From contig PABA01000155.1 in NCBI GenBank assembly GCA_002699025.1, positions 1 through 64,000 of the forward strand: a stretch of 64,000 bases of DNA. Reading direction: 5' to 3'. Below, one piece after another: positions 9,479-18,800 of the stretch. A program made the position numbers and the translations under genes. This DNA comes from Sandaracinus sp. (lineage in GTDB: Bacteria; Myxococcota_A; Polyangia; Polyangiales; Houyiibacteriaceae). The stretch's first letter is position 1. Every line of letters starts with the position of its first letter. A model generated the notes under the pieces. It worked only from the letters and a program-made list of their open reading frames with translations. It did not search any database and was not told where the DNA came from.

Positions 9479-10099
9479 ATGGCGAGCGTGGACGGCGTGC
9501 CCTCCCTCGCCGAGCTCCGTACGCTCGCGGCCGAGGGGCTCGAGGACCCGTGGGATGGATCGGAGACCGAGCTCGAGGTCGGGCTCGAGCGCTGGGTGGA
9601 GGCCTTGGCGGAAGCGGATGGTCGGCTCGGGGTTCGGGTGGCCATCGCCTGCGCCGAACACGCCCTCCCGCTCGTTCGGGAGAGCGCGGCGGCGAGCGGC
9701 CTGGACTTCGGTGGTCCGGACGACGAGTGGGGGTGCTCGATGGCCCCGAGCGAGCAGCTCGGAGCGGTGAGGCGCTGGCTCGACGAGGGGGACGAGCTCC
9801 CTCCCCCGACCGTCGACTACACCCGGCAGCTCAACGTCTGGGAGGACGACCTCCGGCCGCCGGACGAGTCCCCGGGCACGTGGTTCACGTACTTCGTCGA
9901 GGCAACGAACCTGCTCGCCATGGCCGTGCTCCACGGCCCCGAGCCCGGCCCCTACGGCGAGTGGCGCGGGCCGCGGTGCGCCGCCCGCTCCGCCGTGTGC
10001 GCGTACAAAGCCATGAACCGAGACGATGGCGACCGGATAGCCGACCTCGAAGCGCTGCTCGCGGCCGTCGAAGACGCGCTCGGCCCTCCCAGCTCATGA
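9479..10099 (+). CDS. Hypothetical protein, acidic, 206 residues
   Basis: A soluble acidic protein without signal peptide, membrane span or recognised motif. It is helical in its first half (LAELRTLAAEGLEDPWDG...) with an aromatic stretch near residue 140 (GTWFTYFVEATNLLAMAVL). The size, acidity and position in a strip of small, partly broken genes resemble polymorphic-toxin immunity or similar accessory proteins of myxobacteria, but nothing in the sequence proves this. Confidence 0.55.
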   Translation: MASVDGVPSLAELRTLAAEGLEDPWDGSETELEVGLERWVEALAEADGRLGVRVAIACAEHALPLVRESAAASGLDFGGPDDEWGCSMAPSEQLGAVRRWLDEGDELPPPTVDYTRQLNVWEDDLRPPDESPGTWFTYFVEATNLLAMAVLHGPEPGPYGEWRGPRCAARSAVCAYKAMNRDDGDRIADLEALLAAVEDALGPPSS

Positions 10100-10199
10100 C
10101 TCTCGACCGGGCGATGAGCATCTCCACGGTCGGGCTCTGCGGGGTTGGCTGCGGTGAGGCCGTGCTGCTTCGTGCGGTGCGGAGCCCCGGGGTCCAGGC

Positions 10200-10817
10200 A
10201 TGCCCGGGACGGAACTACACCGGGGCATGACGCCTCTCGGCCACGGCGCTCTCGTCGCCTACGCCCCGTCGGAGGATCGCTCGGCCATGGTCGCCGTCGT
10301 CACGAGCGAAGACGGCGCTTCGACGCCCACCGCACTGCCCTTCGTCGCGCGGGACGAAACGGAGCCCTGGTCGGCGCCGGCGCTGACCGGGGCCGGCGAC
10401 CACGGGTACCTCGCGTGGGTCGTCGGCGACCCCGAGACCCGAGACTCGCGCGTGCTTGGCGCGCCCATCGACCGAGCGCTCCGGCCCCTCGAGCCAGTAC
10501 GGGAGCTGGCCCGGGAGACCGGCTTCGTCGCAGTTGGCGTGGGAAGACGGGGGTCCCACGATCGCCTACGCGCGGCGACCGCTGCGCTCGAGCGCCCGGG
10601 CGCTCGTGGCGCACCGTCCTGGGTCGGGCGATGCACCCACCTCCGCCATCGTCTTCGCGGAAGACCTCGTGACGCCCGGCCTCTCGCTGACGCTGGCGGG
10701 CCCCGGGCGGCTCCTCGGCGCGTACCCCCGCTTCGCCGTCACTATGACAACGTGACCCGTGTCGGGGACCCACCGTCGCGGATCCACGGCCGCTTCGTCT
10801 ACTGGCCACGTCGATGA
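10200..10817 (+). pseudogene. Frame-broken gene, hypothetical
   Basis: Protein-like sequence changes frame twice. Residues reading HGALVAYAPSEDRSAMVAVV ... WSAPALTGAGDHGYLAWV are in one frame up to about 10525. The text then continues as LAWEDGGPTIAYARR ... AIVFAEDLVTPGLSLTLAG in the next frame to 10755, and the end (RIHGRFVYWPRR) is back in the first frame. The repeated pattern of a beta strand followed by an Asp/Gly turn suggests a beta-propeller-like secreted protein. The compensating shifts suggest decay, although base-calling errors could look the same. Confidence 0.5.
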
Positions 10818-11196
10818 TCGAGATTCGAAAGCAAGGCATGCCTCCCGAAGACCCCCTGCTGCGGCGGCTCCGGTCGCGGGGGTTCGAGCTGACGGCTCGG
10901 TCCGCTCCCGCGCAGATGGACGGCGAGGCGGGCCGTGTTCGCTGGGAGACGATGGGCTCTCTCGCTGGTGGAGGCCCGGTCTCGGTCGCCGCGCTGGATG
11001 GACGCTGGAGCGGCCGATGGCGTTTGCGCGTCACTCACCCGATCTTCGAGGCGAGGCCGTGGTCCGGCCCAGATGGGGCCGGCTGCCCGCGAGCGAGCGG
11101 ATCGAAGCGCAGGCTCTCCGAGAGGAGCGCGTGGAGGGGCTGCTCGCCCTCCTGGACGCCCTCGTACCACCCCTGGACGAGCACCCCTACCGCTGA
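10814..11196 (+). pseudogene. Small hypothetical gene with one frameshift
   Basis: It starts MIEIRKQGMPPEDPLLRRL and reads well to about 11040 (GRWRLRVTHP). The protein-like continuation is then in the next frame (VVRPRWGRLPASERIEAQAL ... LDALVPPLDEHPYR) and stops at 11196, 20 bp before the following gene. The combined product would be about 127 residues. Its start overlaps the end of the preceding broken gene by 4 bp. Family unknown. Confidence 0.5.
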
Positions 11197-11216
11197 GACA
11201 ATCCCCAACCCTGACT

Positions 11217-12602
11217 ATGAACGACGACGACCTCCGACGAGCCCTCGCGCTCATCGACGAGAGGCGCTTCGCCGAGGCGATCGACCTTGCCGCGGACGCA
11301 GCGACCTTCTCGCCCATCGACTACCCCGTCCTCCCCACCGAGTTCGATGATGCCCCTTCGTCCGTGGCGCGCGCGCTGGCGCTGCAGTGGTGCCTCCAGG
11401 ACCAGCAGGTCGTCGATCTCCTGGAGCCGGTGGTCGAGGCCACACCCGACCAGGCGCTCGCGTGGCTGGTGCTGGGCACGGCCTGGTTCTGGCGCATCGG
11501 CACCGACGATGCCCGGCCGGGGCGCGCCCTCGAATGCATGCAGCGCGCAGCGGAGCTCGCGCCCGAGGATCCCTTTGCCGCGTCCGGGCTCGGACTCGCC
11601 CAGGCGGTGGAGGGGCGCCGAAAGGCGGCCCTCGTGGCCTTCGAGCGTGCGGCGGCCCTGGCCCCGGATTCCTGGCTCCACGCGCAGCGGCTCGCGGAGC
11701 ACCTCGCCGCCGCCGGTAAGACCGGTCGCGCGCGGGAGTGGGCCGCGCGCAGCACCGAGTTGGCGGCCGGCCGGTCGAGCGGCTGGCTCCTGCTCGGACA
11801 GCTGCTGGCAGAGACCGAAGAGCGCGCGGAGGCACTCGAGTGCTTCGACCGCGCCCTGGCCATCGACCCGAGCAGCAGCGAGGCGCTCGAGGGGAAGGTG
11901 GAGCTCCTGCGGCAGGATCCGGATGCGGAGTCCCAGCGGGCTCTGGTCGAGGCGCTACGCGATCTCCTCGATCGCCTCCCGGAGCATCAGCAGCACTTCC
12001 ACGACGATCGGTGGCGCCTGCTCGGCCGAGCGCACGAGGCCCTGGGCGAAGAGGCCGAGGCCAGAGCTGCGTTCGACCGGGCCGAGGAGCTCGCCACTCG
12101 CTCCCTCGCGGAGCAGGAGCGCAAGGAGGCCTTCCGGAGCTTCTGGACCAGCATCCGCAAGGGCGACCGGGCGGGGGTCGATGCCGGGTTGGCGGCGGCC
12201 TTCGATCTGGCGGAGCACGACCCGACGGGAGACCGAGACCCGGTCCACGCCGCGGTCCGGTCCAGCAAGGGCAAAACCGCGATCGTCGACCTCCTCATCG
12301 CTCACGGCCTCCCCGTCGACCGCCCCGACGGCACGGGCCAAACGCCGCTGATGTCCGCGGCGTCCAAGGGCTACGCGACGCTCGTCGAGCGCCTTCTGAG
12401 CGCTGGCGCCAACCCCTCGCATCGGGATCGGAGCGGCGGGTCGGCGCTGCACCTCGCCGCGCGCGCCGGCAAGCGCTCCGCCTGCGTCGCGCTGCTCGAG
12501 GGAGGCGCCGACCCGAGCATCTTGGACGGCCGAGGAAAGACCCCGCAGGAGCTGGCCGAAGGGGCTGGCCGCAAGGCCCTCGCGAAGCTCCTCGGAACGT
12601 GA
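11217..12602 (+). CDS. TPR-ankyrin repeat protein
   Basis: A 461-residue soluble protein. Residues 60-330 form tetratricopeptide-type helical pairs (ALECMQRAAELAPEDPFAAS, AALVAFERAAALAPDSW, ALECFDRALAIDPSSSEAL). Residues 340-455 form about three ankyrin repeats (KTAIVDLLIAHGLPVDRPDG, TPLMSAASKGYATLVERLL, SALHLAARAGKRSACVALL). Both are protein-interaction modules, so it is probably a scaffold. There is no signal peptide or enzyme motif. The start at 11217 lies right after the frameshifted gene and could be co-transcribed with it. Combining TPR and ANK in one short protein is uncommon but known. Confidence 0.82.
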   Translation: MNDDDLRRALALIDERRFAEAIDLAADAATFSPIDYPVLPTEFDDAPSSVARALALQWCLQDQQVVDLLEPVVEATPDQALAWLVLGTAWFWRIGTDDARPGRALECMQRAAELAPEDPFAASGLGLAQAVEGRRKAALVAFERAAALAPDSWLHAQRLAEHLAAAGKTGRAREWAARSTELAAGRSSGWLLLGQLLAETEERAEALECFDRALAIDPSSSEALEGKVELLRQDPDAESQRALVEALRDLLDRLPEHQQHFHDDRWRLLGRAHEALGEEAEARAAFDRAEELATRSLAEQERKEAFRSFWTSIRKGDRAGVDAGLAAAFDLAEHDPTGDRDPVHAAVRSSKGKTAIVDLLIAHGLPVDRPDGTGQTPLMSAASKGYATLVERLLSAGANPSHRDRSGGSALHLAARAGKRSACVALLEGGADPSILDGRGKTPQELAEGAGRKALAKLLGT

Positions 12603-12708
12603 CGGCACCCATCTGACAGCTCCTCACACCTCGCGGAACTCGAGGAACGCCTCGTGCCGCGCCCTCGTAGAGCACCGGGACGCCGGCAGCGAGAAGTGGA
12701 GGCGAACG

Positions 12709-12840
12709 ATGAACTGTGAGCACTGTGGAGCCCTGCGAACGTCCCCCGAGAGGGACCGCACCTACTGCGGCGCGCCCCCCGTGCTGCCTCCCCGCGCGTG
12801 CGGGGGAGCCGCGGGGGTTTGGGGGGTGGCCACGTCATAG
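12709..12840 (+). pseudogene. Truncated zinc-ribbon gene cut by the CRISPR array
   Basis: A good start site (GGAGG six bases before ATG at 12709) opens a peptide MNCEHCGALRTSPERDRTYC, a typical zinc-ribbon N-terminus with CxxC and a further cysteine. After about 24 codons the frame runs into the degenerate, leader-distal CRISPR repeat at 12783 and the first spacer, and stops at 12838-12840. The rest of the original gene is missing. This marks the left junction of the CRISPR island. Confidence 0.6.
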
Positions 12841-15800
12841 CGAGGTTCATCCCCGCGCGTGCGGGGGAGCCGAAATCGGCGACGCGAGCGTCCTTCACGT
12901 TGAGGGTTCATCCCCGCGCGTGCGGGGGAGCCTCGCCGCAAGCGCGCATTCCCACGACCAAACCCACCACGGTTCATCCCCGCGCGTGCGGGGGAGCCGA
13001 GACCGCCCACGTGCTCGACGGGTGCTCGGGCGGTTCATCCCCGCGCGTGCGGGGGAGCCCGCAGCAGTCGCACGTACCCCATCCGGTCCCGCGGTTCATC
13101 CCCGCGCGTGCGGGGGAGCCGCGAGGTGCGCGCGCGCCGTGATGGAGGTGACGGGTTCATCCCCGCGCGTGCGGGGGAGCCTACGCCCTGCTCGCCCAGA
13201 CCGGCCTCCACAACGGTTCATCCCCGCGCGTGCGGGGGAGCCGACGCCGCCGGCGTCCCGCAGGCCTGGCACCGCGGTTCATCCCCGCGCGTGCGGGGGA
13301 GCCCCGTGATGGCGGTGCGGCCAAGGGGTTAGCGGGGGTTCATCCCCGCGCGTGCGGGGGAGCCAGAAGCGGTGGTCCGACGAAGAGCTCGGGCGCCGGT
13401 TCATCCCCGCGCGTGCGGGGGAGCCAGCGCCTCGATGGCCGCGTGGATCGGGTCCGTGGGTTCATCCCCGCGCGTGCGGGGGAGCCGGCATCCTGCCGGG
13501 CGGAAACCGGCTGGTGCCGGGTTCATCCCCGCGCGTGCGGGGGAGCCGGGGGACGCCCTACCTCGACCTCGACGAGCCACGGTTCATCCCCGCGCGTGCG
13601 GGGGAGCCCGCGTCGACGCCTACGTGCGGCCGTTCGAGGTGGGTTCATCCCCGCGCGTGCGGGGGAGCCGGGTCGGTGAGCTCGCGGACGAGGTCGACGA
13701 AGGGTTCATCCCCGCGCGTGCGGGGGAGCCGCGCTCGGCTTCCACGTCCGGTTCTCGATCCACGGTTCATCCCCGCGCGTGCGGGGGAGCCAGGTCCGCC
13801 GGCCACTCCTCGGGGTCGCCGCCCGGTTCATCCCCGCGCGTGCGGGGGAGCCTCGAGCTGCGGCCCTTCGACGGCCCGCGCGACGGGTTCATCCCCGCGC
13901 GTGCGGGGGAGCCTAGAGGTACCCGGCGTCGTAGTCGATCCAGGCGGGTTCATCCCCGCGCGTGCGGGGGAGCCGTGATGTGGATGAAGGGCCGCGGGCC
14001 CTGGCGGGGTTCATCCCCGCGCGTGCGGGGGAGCCATCCGCTTCCGCAGGTAGGCCGCGCCCTCCTCGGGTTCATCCCCGCGCGTGCGGGGGAGCCACCA
14101 GCAGAGCCAGCCTCTGCTGCATCGCCTCGGGTTCATCCCCGCGCGTGCGGGGGAGCCTGCACCTGCCCAACGATGCTCTCGCTTTCCTCCGGTTCATCCC
14201 CGCGCGTGCGGGGGAGCCGCCGACAGGGTGAGCGTGCCCGGGCCGTGGGGGGGGTCATCCCCGCGCGTGCGGGGGAGCCCCTCCCGCCTCGACGATGACG
14301 TCGCCGGTCGGCGGTTCATCCCCGCGCGTGCGGGGGAGCCCGTCACCGGCTTGCGTTCTGTCGTCCCGAAAACGGTTCATCCCCGCGCGTGCGGGGGAGC
14401 CTCGTGCCCCGTTGCACCCGGCGTCGGCAACCCCGGTTCATCCCCGCGCGTGCGGGGGAGCCGAGGTGGCGTAGAGGGCCCGCGTGGCCTCCCGCGGTTC
14501 ATGCCCGCGCGTGCGGGGGAGCCAGCAGGCGCGGCCAGGCTCGGCGCGTTGCCTCCGGTTCATCCCCGCGCGTGCGGGGGAGCCGAGGCGCGGCGCAAGG
14601 TCTTGCCCTTCGCCTCCGGTTCATCCCCGCGCGTGCGGGGGAGCCACGCCGGTCATGGCGCCGGTGATGGTCTGCGGGGGTTCATCCCCGCGCGTGCGGG
14701 GGAGCCTCGAGGTCTGCTGCGCTGGTGGGGGCCCCCATGGGTTCATCCCCGCGCGTGCGGGGGAGCCTCGGCTCGTGCTGGCACGTGGTCGGGCCGACCG
14801 GGTTCATCCCCGCGCGTGCGGGGGAGCCGCCACCTCGAACACCCTCGGCACGACCTACAGCGGTTCATCCCCGCGCGTGCGGGGGAGCCACGGCGTCGAT
14901 CAGAGCCGCGTGCTCCGGATACGGTTCATCCCCGCGCGTGCGGGGGAGCCGAAGAGGAGGGGAGCTGATGGCTCGTCGCGTGAGGTTCATCCCCGCGCGT
15001 GCGGGGGAGCCTCGCGCAGGACCGCCTCGTCCTCCGGCGACCACGGTTCATCCCCGCGCGTGCGGGGGAGCCGACCAGCAGGCCCACCTCGCCGAAGCCC
15101 TAGAAGGTTCATCCCCGCGCGTGCGGGGGAGCCTCGCAGACGTGCGTCGCGCCGGGCCATCTGCACGGTTCATCCCCGCGCGTGCGGGGGAGCCTCGACG
15201 CTGCGTCATGAGCAGCCCTCCTCCCCGGGTTCATCCCCGCGCGTGCGGGGGAGCCTCGTGCGCCCAGGTGGCGTCCTTCGTCATGTACGGTTCATCCCCG
15301 CGCGTGCGGGGGAGCCGAGAGGTCGCCGAGCTCTCGACGCGGGTTGAACGGTTCATCCCCGCGCGTGCGGGGGAGCCACCTCCGCGCGGTGCTCCCGAAC
15401 CTGCTGGACCGGTTCATCCCCGCGCGTGCGGGGGAGCCTCGGCCTCGCCATGGAAGCCGCGGATCTGCGCCGGTTCATCCCCGCGCGTGCGGGGGAGCCC
15501 CCGGGGAGCACGCTCACGAGTCCCCCCGGTCGGGTTCATCCCCGCGCGTGCGGGGGAGCCACGGGCGGGAGGTCATCGGCGAGCGAGTAGGGATGTTCAT
15601 CCCCGCGCGTGCGGGGGAGCCCGGGCGAGACCCGGAGCCACTTCATGGCCCGGCGGTTCATCCCCGCGCGTGCGGGGGAGCCCTCGGCGCCGCCGGCCGC
15701 ACGAGCACCGCCGCGGGTTCATCCCCGCGCGTGCGGGGGAGCCCGCGGGGAACCAAGCGCACCCGCCCGTTCCACCGGTTCATCCCCGCGCGTGCGGGGG

Positions 15801-18800
15801 AGCCCGGAAGCGCCGCCGCCGCATCCTCGGGGCCATCGGTTCATCCCCGCGCGTGCGGGGGAGCCAGCCTTGCCGCGTCGTAGGCCACGCACTTCGGGGG
15901 TTCATCCCCGCGCGTGCGGGGGAGCCGGCATCTCGCGGAAGATCGCCAAGCAGGTCAACGGTTCATCCCCGCGCGTGCGGGGGAGCCGCGAGCGCGCAGG
16001 CCGATGTCGACTTCGACACCGGTTCATCCCCGCGCGTGCGGGGGAGCCTGGCAGGCGACGATCGAGCTCCTCGGCCACGGCGGTTCATCCCCGCGCGTGC
16101 GGGGGAGCCTCGAGGAGTCGGCCGCGCACCAGGTTGGCTCGCGGTTCATCCCCGCGCGTGCGGGGGAGCCCATGGCGGCCGTGAGCGCGGCGACGCCCAC
16201 ACCGGTTCATCCCCGCGCGTGCGGGGGAGCCAAGCTGCGTTTGCATCTGAAGACGCATTACGGCGGTTCATCCCCGCGCGTGCGGGGGAGCCCGTAGTCG
16301 TACATGCTCACCTCTGCTGTTTGGGGGTTCATCCCCGCGCGTGCGGGGGAGCCGCCGACACGGGTCCCACCCCAAGGGGTGGTCACGGTTCATCCCCGCG
16401 CGTGCGGGGGAGCCGTCGACCTGAGCTCGAACTGGTCCTTCAAGACCGGTTCATCCCCGCGCGTGCGGGGGAGCCCGGGAAGGGCTGGAGGTGCTTTGCC
16501 CGAGCTGCGGTTCATCCCCGCGCGTGCGGGGGAGCCCGCTCCTGCGTCGGAGAGGCCGGCTGGCGGGACGGTTCATCCCCGCGCGTGCGGGGGAGCCAGC
16601 GCGACCGACATCGCCAAGGCGAACAACCTCGGTTCATCCCCGCGCGTGCGGGGGAGCCGCGTCTTCCCACGGGCACGAGCTCGGCATCCGGGGTTCATCC
16701 CCGCGCGTGCGGGGGAGCCAGGTCGACATACCGGGAGACCTTGTCCACGAGCGGTTCATCCCCGCGCGTGCGGGGGAGCCGTCGATCTAGCGAAGCCACT
16801 CGACGACGATGGCGGTTCATCCCCGCGCGTGCGGGGGAGCCCCGGACGAGAGCTCGATCTCTGCCGGGGACATCGGTTCATCCCCGCGCGTGCGGGGGAG
16901 CCCCGTGTCGACGCGCATCCTCGGACCCGAACGCCGGTTCATCCCCGCGCGTGCGGGGGAGCCCCCTCAAAGCGCTGCTCGGCGCCGAGGTCGTCCGGTT
17001 CATCCCCGCGCGTGCGGGGGAGCCAGGTGCAGCGCACCCCCCAGGGCGGAATCCGCGGGTTCATCCCCGCGCGTGCGGGGGGAGCCTTCAGCAGCGAGAC
17101 GCCGTCGTACCCGGTCGGGGGTTCATCCCCGCGCGTGCGGGGGAGCCACGAGCTGCCATCGGGCCCGCGAGGGGTATGGCGGTTCATCCCCGCGCGTGCG
17201 GGGGAGCCAGGTCCGCCCGAGTCTTCGTACCGGTGGTGTTCGGTTCATCCCCGCGCGTGCGGGGGAGCCGCGCTCGCCTCGTAGGCCGAGCACGTCGAGG
17301 CGGGTTCATCCCCGCGCGTGCGGGGGAGCCCACGTCACGCGCCAGCGCGGGAGGCTCGGGACCGGTTCATCCCCGCGCGTGCGGGGGAGCCGAAGTCATG
17401 GTCGTTCCGGGCCGGCCGGCGTCCGGTTCATCCCCGCGCGTGCGGGGGAGCCCCCGAGAGCAGCAGGCGGTCGGGCTGGAAGGGGGGTTCATCCCCGCGC
17501 GTGCGGGGGAGCCTGCTTCGCGGTGCGGGCCCACTGGCCTGACGCCGGTTCATCCCCGCGCGTGCGGGGGAGCCGAGGCAGTCGGGCTTGGGCGACGCCG
17601 CGATGAGGGTTCATCCCCGCGCGTGCGGGGGAGCCGCCCGGGCGATGTCCGGGAAGAGCTGCTCGAAGGGTTCATCCCCGCGCGTGCGGGGGAGCCAACG
17701 GTCTTCGGCGTTCCCTTGCGGCCGCTCACGGTTCATCCCCGCGCGTGCGGGGGAGCCTCGGCGCCGGAGACGCCGCCGCCGGACGCCCACGGTTCATCCC
17801 CGCGCGTGCGGGGGAGCCGCCCTTGCCCTCCCGGCGCCCGAGCATCTGGGCGGTTCATCCCCGCGCGTGCGGGGGAGCCGGCTCCGGCTCCGGCTCCTCG
17901 GCCGGCACCGGAGGTTCATCCCCGCGCGTGCGGGGGAGCCCGCGATCGGGCCGATCCCGAGCTCGCCGAGGACGGTTCATCCCCGCGCGTGCGGGGGAGC
18001 CTCGAAGCGCACGATGCGGCCGAAGGGAATGTCGGGTTCATCCCCGCGCGTGCGGGGGAGCCCTCGAGGTCGCGCAGGCCACCTACCAGGCTCTCGGTTC
18101 ATCCCCGCGCGTGCGGGGGAGCCCCATCCGTCAGACGTAGGTCGCCCGAGGTCGGGGGTTCATCCCCGCGCGTGCGGGGGAGCCCGACCCGTCGTTCGAC
18201 CCGACGGCCTTCCTCGTCGAGATCTACCGCGGGCGCGGAGGGGCGGGCGAGGTTCATCCCCGCGCGTGCGGGGGAGCCTGGTCGATCTTGCGCTCGATGG
18301 CCCGCCGGCAGGGTTCATCCCCGCGCGTGCGGGGGAGCCGATCCACGCCTGGCTAGACGCGCTCGGGGGCGAGGTTCATCCCCGCGCGTGCGGGGGAGCC
18401 ACGGCGTGCTCGAGGATGCCGGCGTCCTGCCCCGGTTCATCCCCGCGCGTGCGGGGGAGCCCCGATCACGGCCGCGCTCGGCTTCCACGTGCGGGGTTCA
18501 TCCCCGCGCGTGCGGGGGAGCCTCGGCCTCCGCCCAGGCGAGCGCGCTGCGGCGCGGTTCATCCCCGCGCGTGCGGGGGAGCCGCGAGCTGTCCGTCTGC
18601 TGCCCATCGCGCGTCCGGTTCATCCCCGCGCGTGCGGGGGAGCCCCTGGTGCCTCGCCCAGCGCACCAGCGCGCGCAGGTTCATCCCCGCGCGTGCGGGG
18701 GAGCCCTCATCCCGAGGCGTCGGCTCGGGTCCTCATGCGGTTCATCCCCGCGCGTGCGGGGGAGCCCGCGCTCGGCGCCGAGTAGAAGAATTGCTCCGGG

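Noticed and set aside
18185-18250. Two ordinary spacers with an unrecognised repeat between them
   Set aside because: The 66 bp contain no trace of the 28-bp repeat. It is reported instead as one double-length spacer.
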